64,000 nucleotides of DNA, taken from contig OW386285.2 in assembly GCA_936432065.2 (NCBI GenBank), forward strand, positions 39,363,920-39,427,919. Reading direction: 5' to 3'. The notes beneath the pieces were generated by a model that saw only the letters and a program-made list of their open reading frames with translations, searched no databases and had not been told where the DNA came from. This document shows, one piece after another, positions 55,506 through 64,000 of this stretch. Position 1 is the first letter of the stretch, and each line of letters begins with the position of its first letter. The DNA is from Rutpela maculata (lineage: Eukaryota > Arthropoda > Insecta > Coleoptera > Cerambycidae). Made by a program: the position numbers and the translations under genes.

Positions 55506-55727
55506 ATGGAGTGGACAAAAGAAATAGTAACAGAGTTTATAGAACTATATAGAGAACGACCATGTTTGTGGAAAATTAAAGACCCAGATTATATAAATAA
55601 GAATTTGAAAAGAGAAGCATATGAAGATTTGATAAAATTTTTAAAAAGCAAAAATTATAATGATGTAACTATAAAAGATGTTAAAACTAAAATACAAAAT
55701 ATGAGAAATGCTTTTAGGAGAGAATAA
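55506..55727 (+). pseudogene. MADF-domain DNA-binding partner of Harbinger, 5' part
   Basis: Start ATG 55506. Residues 1-73 read MEWTKEIVTEFIELYRERPC, then LWKIKDPDYINKNLKREAYE, and KTKIQNMRNAFRRE at the break. This is most of a MADF domain (FIxLYxxxPxLWxxxxxxYxNxxxRxxA ... KxKxxNLRxxFRRE), a Myb-related DNA-binding fold. The frame is interrupted after FRRE by the 3' end of the CR1-like element and resumes at 57761 with VKKIENSNRSGSGTADIYVP. The reading across the insertion is uninterrupted, so the gene was intact when hit. The C-terminal part is lost to an internal deletion of the host element. Confidence 0.72.
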
Positions 55728-55732
55728 TAATA

Positions 55733-57760
55733 ATACTTTATTAACCATTTCGATACATTGGAGTACATATGGCAGGTCAGGATGTATTTAAAGTATAAAA
55801 ATATAAGACAAACTTATTCAGTGAACAAACAGTATGAACATATTGCGTAGACATATATACATTTGTTTAAAAATAAGAGTATATACATATATACACATAT
55901 ATATATTTGGGAAATATAAAACAAAAAAATTAATATAACAAATACACAAACATTAAGTTCTACAAAAATCGGATTAATTTCTAAAATACTAAATGTATTT
56001 ATGGCTCTAATGAGGGTTCTCTATTCAAGAAATCCCGTACACTATAAAACGCTCCCTTATGTAGAATATCTCTTATCGTCGTTTTAAATTTATTATATCT
56101 TTGTATATTTCTTACCTCCTCTGATAAACTATTGTAAAATATAGTACTATTATAGCGAGATTTTTTAAAACACGATGTTCGGTGTTTTGTTATGTTCAGT
56201 AGGTCTCCATGTCTCGTGTCGTATGTATGTTTTTCTTTTAATTTAGAAAATAAATCCATATTTTTCTTTGTGTACGTCAAACATTTGTATATATATATAT
56301 ATATGCATGGGGTCGTCAGAATTTTTTTATTCCTAAAGAAATCCTTACAGCTTTCCCTAGCGTTTAGCTTGAATATTAGTCGAATAAGTCTTTTTTGACT
56401 TATAAAAACTCTATCACTAGAGGTAGAACTTCCCCAGGCGATTATGTTGTAAGATATGTGCGAGTATGCCAACGCATAATATATGTTTATTAGCCCAGTC
56501 TCGTCTAAAGTACTCTTCATTTGTAGTAGTGCAAAATAGGCTTTATTTAGTTGATTGCAAATATGTTCAATTTGAAAACCGAACGATAATTTACAATCAA
56601 TATAGGTTCCCAGTAGTTTGACACTATCAGATGGACTTATATCATCGTACAATATTGCGTTGTGTGGGAGGGGTTTCTGGATATAAAAATTTATAAACAC
56701 CGTTTTTTGACAGTTTAATATTAATTTATTCCTTTGTGACCACGTATTAACTTCTTCAAGAGATAGAATGACTGCTTCTTGAAGCTCCTCAGGTGTGTCA
56801 GCCGTCAAAGTTACTGTGAAGTCATCTGCAAACATGGTCAAATGTCCATTACTTATATAAATAGACAAGTCATTGACATACAGCATGAATAGTAATGGTC
56901 CCAAGACGGAACCCTGTGGAACTCCAAGCAGCAGTCTCTCTAGTTCCGATTGGTTTCCATCTAGTTTAACTCTCATAACTCTTCCTTCCATATATGATGT
57001 TATCCAAGATAATATATTTCCCCTGATACCGATGTTGTAAAGTTTTTGTTTTAGAAATTCTTTGTTTATAGTGTCAGATGCTTTTGACAGATCAAAAGAT
57101 AGGGAAGCAACATATTTGCCCTTGTCTAGATTTAGGTAGACGTAATCTAGCAGGTGACAAGTTGCCGTTTCAGTGGATTTGTTTGCCCGGAAGCCATGTT
57201 GTGCTGTTGTTAGAATATTATTTTTTTCTACGAACGGTATGATCTTATTGTAAATAATTCGTTCGAAGAGCTTCGATATTATACTTAGGACTGAAATTTG
57301 TCTAAAATTTTCCATATCATGGGCAGATCCTTTTTTATAAATTGGTGTAACAGTTGCCTCTTTTAGAATTTCGGGAAAGCATCCTTCGTTGAGAGAGATA
57401 TTGTAGAGATAAACAAGATGGTCAATTACGCTGTCTTTTATATTGTTTAATATATTAGCTGTTAGCCCGTCAAATCCAGAAGAATTTTTATTTTTTTGTT
57501 TAAGAAGGGCTTCATTTATTTCTTGAGCTGTGATGGGTGCAACGTATATTGAATGTTCTATATATGTTGACGTGGTACACGGTAGTGAGAGATTTGCACC
57601 AAAATGTTGCGATAGTTTGTTCGGTGCATCTGTAGCGAAAAAGTTAACGAATGTACTTGCTATTTCTATTGGGTTTATTATTGTTTTGTTTCTATACTCA
57701 AGAGTTATTTTGTAATTTTTATGTTGCTTACGTCCTAGTTTTGTATTTATAATACTCAAT
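55733..57760 (-). mobile_element. 5'-truncated CR1-like non-LTR retrotransposon
   Basis: This is a minus-strand element. Its 3' end is TTAATAAAGT followed by ATT repeats (plus 55728-55745), the tail type shared with 10549-12222. The 5' end is lost upstream of the reverse transcriptase. It splits a MADF frame between GAGAGAA and GTAAAAAAATTG. No clear duplication of the target is seen. The 3' untranslated region is about 260 bp, with TATA-rich runs near 55850-55900. Confidence 0.8.
55999..57759 (-). CDS. Reverse transcriptase ORF2, 586 codons, N-terminally truncated
   Basis: Open for 586 codons on the minus strand. Motifs: ATVTPIYKKGSAHDMENFRQ (RT fingers), HGFRANKSTETAT, SFDLSKASDTINKEFL (catalytic Asp), GVPQGSVLGPLLF near residue 280 and the catalytic MFADD near 310. 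The C-terminal part has LIFKLNARESCKDFF and RHGDLLNI. There is no RNase H and no endonuclease. The usual Phe after DLSKA is Ser here (DLSKASD), and ENFRQIS replaces the normal ENYRPIS. These substitutions may weaken the enzyme even though the frame is open. A short run of Ile-Tyr repeats near residue 490 comes from a TA microsatellite (plus 56288-56305). The 5' Met is not native. Confidence 0.85.
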   Translation of the reverse strand: MSIINTKLGRKQHKNYKITLEYRNKTIINPIEIASTFVNFFATDAPNKLSQHFGANLSLPCTTSTYIEHSIYVAPITAQEINEALLKQKNKNSSGFDGLTANILNNIKDSVIDHLVYLYNISLNEGCFPEILKEATVTPIYKKGSAHDMENFRQISVLSIISKLFERIIYNKIIPFVEKNNILTTAQHGFRANKSTETATCHLLDYVYLNLDKGKYVASLSFDLSKASDTINKEFLKQKLYNIGIRGNILSWITSYMEGRVMRVKLDGNQSELERLLLGVPQGSVLGPLLFMLYVNDLSIYISNGHLTMFADDFTVTLTADTPEELQEAVILSLEEVNTWSQRNKLILNCQKTVFINFYIQKPLPHNAILYDDISPSDSVKLLGTYIDCKLSFGFQIEHICNQLNKAYFALLQMKSTLDETGLINIYYALAYSHISYNIIAWGSSTSSDRVFISQKRLIRLIFKLNARESCKDFFRNKKILTTPCIYIYIYKCLTYTKKNMDLFSKLKEKHTYDTRHGDLLNITKHRTSCFKKSRYNSTIFYNSLSEEVRNIQRYNKFKTTIRDILHKGAFYSVRDFLNREPSLEP

Positions 57761-57990
57761 GTAAAAAAATTGAAAATTCTAATAGAAGTGGATCAGGAAC
57801 AGCAGACATTTATGTACCAACTTACTTAGTAATTCATCAAAAATTGGACCGCTCATTCTTAAATAATTCTTCAAATCGTCTTGTTCATTTTGTCTCCATT
57901 CACGTACTAAAAGCATAGAACCATATTTTTCTCCTCGTTCTGAAATCCATTTCTTGACCCACTTTTTTCAGTTCCTTTTTCTCTTATCCC
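57761..57990 (-). pseudogene. PIF/Harbinger transposase, N-terminal fragment
   Basis: On the minus strand, about 57970-57815, the text reads KKWVKKWISERGEKYGSMLL, then VREWRQNEQDDLKNYLRMSG and PIFDELLSKL. This is the standard Harbinger N-terminal region (WVRxWxxxRxxxGxxxxLxxELxxxDxxxFxNFLRMxxxxFxELLxxV). The downstream DDE catalytic part is missing. On the plus strand the first part of the same segment is the tail of the MADF gene (57761-57830), so the two genes now abut after a deletion. Confidence 0.7.
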
Positions 57991-58312
57991 TGATTTTTAA
58001 AATACATAAACCCATGAGAGCAATTTTTTTGTCCATTTTGTACTAACACAGATTCACCGACTAAAGAGGTATTTTAGACCAGCTTAACATACGAAGTCGC
58101 ACTACTCAGTATGTCGAAATTTAAAATATCTGCCAACTAATTGAGGGACAGCGTAGGTGCAGGAACCAATCGTTTGACAAATCGCGGACTAAGTATGTTC
58201 GTGTGTAGACACGACAAATCAGATCGCTCACAGACCAAGTCGGCGGATCTGGTATGGCAGTTCTGGTCGGTCGACACCATCGGCCGACTATATCGCTTCG
58301 TGTGTGGGTAGC

Positions 58313-58500
58313 TAATGCCGACTGTGTTTGTAGGTGGATGAAATGACAAAGTACGCTCTATATAATTGCTCCGCTGCAGAAAGAACCAGGTTCTCACTCT
58401 TTGGCAAAGGGCTACTGCTGCCAGAGGACCTGGACAATCTCTCACCCAATAAGGTTATCGACTTTATTAAAAAGTGAACCTGTTGGGTGAAATATAATTA
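58313..58500 (+). pseudogene. Non-LTR retrotransposon relic, part 2 (Cys/His end)
   Basis: This continues the RNase H-bearing relic after the Harbinger insertion. ADxxCR-like text (TAATGCCGACTGTGTTTG), then a shifted frame TKYALYNCSAAERTRFSLFG, GLLLPEDLDNLSPNK and VIDFIKK to a stop near 58478. CR(x)C ... H/N-x-L-x-C-S and a final NKVxxFIK segment are normal for the end of I/LOA-group ORF2. Confidence 0.6.
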
Positions 58501-60112
58501 GAAGTGAGCCACAATAAACCAGATGGTCGCAGTGAAGGGTCTGTATATTAGCCCATTGACATATCAACCAAACCTAACCTAATAGCAAGCGGGAAACTTT
58601 TTTATCTTTCAAAAGCAACGTGAAGTGTACTGAGAGGACATATAGATAAGGGATGGGGGCAACTTTTTATTTGAAACTTTGTTCTCTAGACTAGTAGTTT
58701 TCTAAAAAATTGCAGATGAGGCAACTTATGGGTAGGTAACTTGTGATCACCTAATGATTCATTGACTCATGTTTTTTGCTTTGCATGTTAATGTACTAGC
58801 AGACCATTCAAGTTAAAATTTGCATTACATAATAATTTATTTTTCATATTATACATTAATATTAATTTGTTGAGTGAATTTCATTGTTTCTTTATTATCG
58901 TGTTATTTTATAATAATCTCTGTTTCCAATAGTGCAACTCCTTCACTGTTGATAAACTGTTTATATAAAAAAATTAAGTAGAAATTTTAAAAATAATAAA
59001 AATTTGACCAATGAAATAATATTATACGAATAGCTATGGATAAAACTGCACTCTTGGCTCTATCAACGATTTTAATATTACCAATAAGCAAAGTTCAGTT
59101 ACATGACTGACATCTGTTAAATATCTGGGTAATATACCAGACGAATATTGTGGATAAATTAAATAGAATTTGTATGCAAAAAATTGAATTTTGCATTTAT
59201 TGCCATAGTCAATATTACTGAAAGAATAATTGAGCGTATATTATGAATTTCTGTATTATCATCAACTTATTATAGACATTCAGTTTTATTATTCTTTGTG
59301 ATGCATATTAATGACTAATTATTATTATTCTGTTTATCACATTTTTATTTTTAATTTGACTTTCCATTCACTTTGTTTTGTTTTGCTGAAGAAAAATGTC
59401 TGTAAATATACTTGCCTAGATATCCAATAAATTTATTTGTAGTAATTTTTAAAATAATAACTAAAAGATGAAAGCAGTTTATGCATTGAAAATACTTTTC
59501 ATGGAAGGTTTCTCAGAACAGTTCTCTGAAAAATTAATTTCGATTTTGTATATTTGGTTTGGCTTACATCTTACGCCTTTGTAAGTATAATACGAGTGGA
59601 AGTTGTTTATGAAATTGTGCATAAACACAATAACTTGTATCTGCAGTTTTTTTGCAATAAGTTGTTGACCAAGTGGTTTACTTTTGGAGTGTCAGATTTG
59701 TGATGATTGATTGCTGCACTACTATTTTAAAGGCACTCGAAATAGCCGTGTCCGTTCAAGTCACCTTAGCAAGAGCATTATAGTGCACTCTTTTGAATAA
59801 CAAAATTAGAAATGATAAATATATTCACCGTTTGTTTACTAAAAATGAAAAAGTAAAATTAGCAGAAATTAGGACATATTGCCATTACTGCTAAAAATGG
59901 TGTTTTTTAAGCTTTTTTTGCCTTAACTTCACATTAGGACCTATAGCGTTTCGATAGTAGTGAGTTTGGCAATTACAAAAAATAGCAAAATTTCGCCATT
60001 TGTCAAAAGTTTGAATGCGACGCACGAATGAAAGATATTTTTTTATTTGAATTTTTTTCCCATTTTGCTTAGCTTCGCGATAGGCAACTTTTCCGGGGTA
60101 TAGCGACAGAAA
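58501..60112. other. No gene seen
   Basis: AT-rich. The part up to about 58590 may be the 3' untranslated end of the retrotransposon relic (AACCAAACCTAACCTAATAG). Nothing recognisable follows. Confidence 0.4.
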
Positions 60113-60599
60113 AATTAAATTACAAATTTTAAAAAACCCCGACACCAAAATATCGACTAAATAACTAATATAAAAAAAAAATAAATTAACGAAACTTTAA
60201 AAATTATTAAATAATGTTGATTCCATATACGAACTCTTATGATTTATTTAAATTCAGGTTACATCTTCTTTATGTCCTCGAGATTTGCTTTCTTATACGC
60301 ATGAATATATCGGGAGCTGCTGTTTTGAATATAACTATTTAGTAGTTCGTCTTTACAGCAGCCCCCGACATATTCATGCGTATAAGAAAGCAAATCTCGA
60401 GGACATAAAGAAAATGTAAGCTGGATTTAAATAAATCATAAGAGTTCGTATATGAAATCAAAATTATTATATTTAATATTAATATTATTATTATTATTAT
60501 ATTTAATGATTTTTAAAGTTGTATTAATTTATTTTTTTTTATATTAGTTATTTAGTCGATATTTTGGTGTCGGGTTTTTTTTTAAATTTGTAATTTAAT
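60113..60599. mobile_element. Near-perfect palindrome of about 490 bp
   Basis: The arms are about 60113-60331 and 60355-60599. The central 60-70 bp on each side (CATCTTCTTTATGTCCTCGA and neighbours) match almost perfectly; the outer parts have indels. The terminal text is ACCCCGACACCAAAATATCG and its mate. It is probably a foldback MITE. As RNA it would form a long stable hairpin. Confidence 0.75.
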
Positions 60600-60779
60600 T
60601 TTGTTTTATACTTTTTAAACTAAACATATACATACAACATACCGTATTATTATATCACGAGTCCCATACAGAACTTTTTAACCTTTAAGCCGACGCGGTC
60701 CAATTTTGTATTCTACTAGTCGAACACGGTCTACAAGACCGGTTCTATTATAAATGTGTTTATGTGTTATATTTAATTT

Positions 60780-61890
60780 GAATAAAAACTGCATCAAAAT
60801 CGGATCTCCCGTTGAAGAGATATAAAGCCACAGACAGACAGACAAACAAACATACAAACATACGAGTCAAACTTATAACACTCCTCTTTTTGGGTCGGGA
60901 GTTAAAAAATTGAAAATTTTTAAAAACTCCCGATCAATGTATCTAATCGTACCAGTTTCATATGACCGAATCAAAATGAGGCCTAAATCATATTCGGCTA
61001 CCATAATTGTCTGCACATTTTCAATTTTACTTCAATCGGACAATTTCTAGAGAAGTTCAACATGGCGAATATTCTTTCAAATAAAAAAAATGTATCTAAA
61101 TCGGATCACGTGCTGAAGAGATATGAAGCCACAGACAGACAGACAAACATACAAACATACGCGTCAAACTTATAACACCCATCTTTTTGGGTCGGGGGTT
61201 AAAAATTAACTAACTTCAAACTTTTGGTTATTTTTTTGGTGGTGCGTTAATTTATTGGAGAAGTGTATATTCATTGCGTCGTCCGTATCCGATATAAAAC
61301 TTATAGTTTAAACCGAATCCTTCACCATTTCTTAGAACGCAACGTATGAGCGAATACAATATACGATCAAATTGTGTTAAAACTAAAAGATTTTGTCCGC
61401 CATCTTGGGGCGTCCGCCATATTGAATTTAGTGTGACGTCATTTTATTTTCTTATTCTTCCCATCAAACCCTTTCATTTGATACCCATACCATGGGGGTG
61501 CCTAAAAAATAACTAGTCCGCCATCTTTGGGAGTCCGCCATATTGGATTTGGAATGACGTCACTTAGCTAACCATGCATTGTCATCCAAACTAAACGTGT
61601 ATGCAAAATTTCAGCTCAATTGGTTGGGGATAACTATTTTAAAATTCAGTTGCAAGATTTGATCCACAAGAACAAGGCAAGTTAAATAAAAGCCTGTAAT
61701 CAAGCTAGCGACCAAACATCAAAATCTAATATGGCAAAAACCTTCTCGACAAAATACTCTTTCAAATAAAAAAAGTGCATCAAAATCGGATCACCCGTTG
61801 AAGAGATATGAAGCCACAGACAGACAGACATACAAACATACACGTCAAACTTATAACACCTCTTTTTTGGGTCGGGGGTTAAAAAGGTGT
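60780..61890. repeat. Three spaced copies of a CAGACAGACA-bearing repeat tail
   Basis: A phrase AAGAGATATRAAGCCACAGA, continuing CAGACAGACAWACAAACATA, then GTCAAACTTATAACAC and TTTTTGGGTCGGGRGTTAAAAA, occurs ending near 60905, 61205 and 61885. Spacing is irregular (about 300 and 680 bp), with GTCCGCCAT-type phrases duplicated at 61408-61440 and 61510-61545 between them. These look like tandemly dispersed tails of one repeat family. No gene. Confidence 0.55.
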
Positions 61891-61904
61891 TTTTTCGGCC
61901 CAAC

Positions 61905-62312
61905 CTTTTGTATGGGGTGCCTCAGGGGAGTATACTTGGGCCGTTGCTATTTATAATATACATATTAATAATATGTCTAAAATTTTTAAACACTGTAAAT
62001 ATCACTTTTTCACTGATGACACTATAATCCACATTGATGAGCATGATCCTAGAGAGTTAGTAGATAAAATAAACCACGATTTAGAACTGGTCTCCAAATG
62101 GCTGGAAACAAAAAAATTAAAATTAAATATTACAAAAACAAAGTAAGTAAGTAATAAGCAAAGTTCCAGATTATTCAAACATATAAATTTACCAATCAAG
62201 ATTCAAGAGGTAAACTTGTCATTGGTCCCAAAAATCAAATACCTAGAGTTATTGTTAATTGCAACTTGAATTTTAAAAACCATGTGGATTATATACGTAA
62301 AAAAATCGGCAG
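61905..62312 (+). pseudogene. Non-LTR reverse transcriptase fragment
   Basis: Frames read VPQGSILGPLLFIIYI, then FTDDTIIHIDEHDPRELVDK (catalytic DD), HDLELVSKWLETKKLKLNIT and, past a small duplication of TAAG units and a stop, IKYLELLL and NFKNHVDYIRKKIGS. The gene is cut on both sides. The right edge coincides with the start of the inverted YqaJ-type block, which therefore probably inserted here or recombined with it. Confidence 0.68.
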
Positions 62313-64000
62313 CTACTGGAAGCGGCTGGAACCTCCCCACACGGTGGATCCTTATCAGCTGTATTTGGATATTACATTGGAAATCAGAGCACTGAGCAAA
62401 CAGATAAATTACACATGACCTTGGAGCCATTTATTTCATCAACAAATATCGAACGAACTGAAGCGGACTACAAGAAATCTGTTAAAACATAACCTCTCAT
62501 GTTTGTTTATGTTACATGTTGATCAATTGCCGGATATTATAAGGGTATTAACAGATAACGTTTCGAAGATTTTGTAAAATATTGGATAATGAAAAAAAAA
62601 TAATAACACAGAATTTAGCCCAAATGACGCTCTAACCAACAAGTCAATAACATTATGGACTGTTCAAGCAGACTACGCATGCGTCAAATTAAAATCTTCC
62701 TGCTCGATCAAAAAGGTCGAGCAAGTCGAGCTTCGTCCGAGGCCTTTATTTTGTAATATTCGAACGTTTAAGATTTAGCTCAGTTAACTCGATTTACAAT
62801 GAACGATTGTGACGTGTCCCATCAATCAGACGTAATATCCGAACACGGCTATAAACAATTATTACCATAAAAAAAAAACAACTAAAATAAGTTTTGACAT
62901 TGTCAAAAATATTTGGGTTGGTAACCTTTACGACTGTTGATTTTTAGGTTATGAAATATATTTAGGGACATAACATGTTTAAGTTTTTCAAGTTTATTCA
63001 CATTTTTAATGTTTGACTACGCATTTTCAGCTTGGAGCCACAGTGACTCCAAGCAGATAGTTAAAAAACTCATGCAAATAATTTTTCTATATAGACCATC
63101 TTAGGATGACGTCACGATAAGTCGACCATATTGCCTGAGGGATAACCAAACTTTTTATTCCAATATAAACAAAGAAGTAATCTCAGTTTTAAATGTGAAA
63201 TAAAAATAAAACACCATCTTTTTTTGCGACAAGGTGCGATTGTGAGATAAGGTTTATTTTGAATGTAAAAGAGATTAGAAGAAAGGTAAAGAAATCACTT
63301 TCTGGCAGAGTCTATTGAATACTACATACGGATAATATAACAAGCTTATCACTGAAATCTAGCACTTAGTTATTTAAATGTAAACTTGCCTTGCCCATAA
63401 CAATGAATACATTTGAGTTTATCTTTCTTGCACAAACTTCTTGCACAAATCCGGCCTCATAATATTTATATGCTTGTAAAGATTTGTATGCCATTAACTG
63501 CTGATCTGCGAAGAAGCTGTGAGTCGACACTAAGTAATTTACCATATTAATTACGGACACACAAGGTAAAATAGACAAATCTGCAGAAAGGTCTCCAGTC
63601 TCCACTCCAAGGGTGTATGGGTCAATATTGTCTATTATTTTGATTTTCTCATCATAGCGACACTTTACATCACCCATAAGGGTTGGATAATATTCACTAT
63701 ATGACATTATTACGAAAACACACACAGTTTCTCAAGAAAATCAGAAAAAAATATATAAAACCACGCAAACTGCGTTTTGTTGTCCCTCAAGCAAAATGTC
63801 AAAATTGTCAAAAAACCATGTGACCTAAAAATGGTTGATTAATAAAAAAATATATTGCTAATTACAGGTTAGATTTCTAATCCACAAGAAGAGTCCTATT
63901 TTATTAGGACAAAGTATTTAGGACTTCATAAACATTACACTGTACTAGATTTTAGTTGAAAGTACGGGAACCAGGCAGAAATTTTAATAATAGCTACGTA
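62312..64000 (-). mobile_element. YqaJ-type element fragment, inverted copy 2 (runs off window)
   Basis: This is the reverse complement of 51525-53178 over its visible length, with small indels, for example an extra codon in the gene. It includes the minus-strand first exon 63366-63707 and the small frame 62430-62312. The far end is beyond 64000. Confidence 0.65.
63366..63707 (-). CDS. First-exon fragment of a SWIM/YqaJ-type transposon protein, copy 2
   Basis: The 113-residue minus-strand frame from ATG 63707 has IDPYTLGVETGDLSADLSIL, VINMVNYLVSTHSFFA, LMAYKSLQAYKYYEAGFVQE and KINSNVFIVMGK. It is nearly the same protein as at 51814-52152, with about nine substitutions and one added residue. 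It keeps DPYTLG where copy 1 has DPYTNG. The conserved frame in both copies, and its end at the usual exon border after MGK, support a genuine first exon. No later exons (SWIM finger, nuclease) are in the window. Confidence 0.55.
   Translation of the reverse strand: MSYSEYYPTLMGDVKCRYDEKIKIIDNIDPYTLGVETGDLSADLSILPCVSVINMVNYLVSTHSFFADQQLMAYKSLQAYKYYEAGFVQEVCARKINSNVFIVMGKASLHLNN

Larger units (their letters stand above)
55281..58312. mobile_element. PIF/Harbinger element with MADF partner, internally deleted
   Basis: The termini are GTACCCACACACGAAGTGAT and the complement of GCTACCCACACACGAAGCGAT. The flanking triplets are TAG and TAA, consistent with a decayed TWA duplication. Inside are a plus-strand MADF-domain gene and, convergent to it, a minus-strand fragment of the Harbinger transposase. 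Known Harbinger elements encode exactly such a pair: a DDE enzyme plus a Myb/SANT- or MADF-like DNA-binding partner. The centre of the transposase gene is deleted. A CR1-like retrotransposon (55733-57760) split the MADF gene later. Confidence 0.65.

Noticed and set aside
57530..57715. 61-codon plus-strand frame
   Set aside because: Shadow of the 586-codon reverse transcriptase on the other strand.
60780..61890. Regularly repeated phrases as a CRISPR array
   Set aside because: Eukaryotic context, irregular spacing of 300 and 680 bp, and long variable spacers; these are repeat tails.
63366..64000. The inverted 51.5/64-kb blocks as an assembly artefact
   Set aside because: The two blocks differ by many substitutions and small indels, so they are real separate copies rather than a duplicated contig end.

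Overview
This is an AT-rich insect nuclear window, possibly from a beetle, although nothing in it fixes the order. It holds very little single-copy coding sequence and a dense, nested set of transposable elements. Basis: split exons with GT/AG borders and matching phase, several classes of eukaryotic transposon, AATAAA-type signals, and no bacterial gene organisation.

Host genes. Two small minus-strand exons (50245-50370 and 25203-25393) splice in phase. They encode the N-terminal CCHC finger and the next C2H2 finger of a BCL11A/B-family (fly CG9650-like) transcription factor. They frame a 24,851 bp intron that makes up the middle of the window. The rest of that gene is not visible to the left, so the leftmost 25 kb is probably the next intron or downstream sequence. 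There, on the same strand, sits one intact 799-codon single-exon gene (18182-20581). It reads as a type II membrane protein with an N-terminal WxxI motif, a basic patch, one membrane segment and a coiled coil. That is the layout of the ER-phagy receptor CCPG1.

Layout. 0.2-5.7 kb: broken long-inverted-repeat element containing a Tc1/mariner-like element (TA target site, about 500 bp TIRs, dead transposase). 6.1-13.2 kb: large foldback with tandem units, split by a Jockey/CR1-like retrotransposon with a 767-codon open frame, a smaller foldback and a second truncated non-LTR element. 13.8-17.8 kb: PIF-like MITE, then a 2.7 kb near-perfect palindrome. 18-20.6 kb: CCPG1-like gene. 21.8-25 kb: MITE, tRNA-Pro-like sequence, and a CXC-type transposon gene relic interrupted by a short retroposon. 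25.2-50.4 kb: BCL11-like exons and the intron between them, filled with foldbacks, a hAT with perfect 8-bp target duplication, a 5S-like SINE with perfect 10-bp duplication, tyrosine-recombinase (Crypton-like) derivatives, a second copy of the 2.7 kb palindrome, and more CXC-type relics. 51.5-64 kb: two inverted copies of a YqaJ-type element first exon, about 9 kb apart. Between them lies a three-layer nest: a CR1-like element inside a PIF/Harbinger element with MADF partner, inside an RNase H-bearing non-LTR element.

The most interesting recurrent theme is a family of SEADSRI / GCDT / CXC-cysteine proteins found as relics at five places, three of them inside elements bounded by long inverted arms. 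No DDE transposase accompanies the relic in the clearest of these (41.4-44.0 kb). All family names come from motif recognition by eye; no database search was run.
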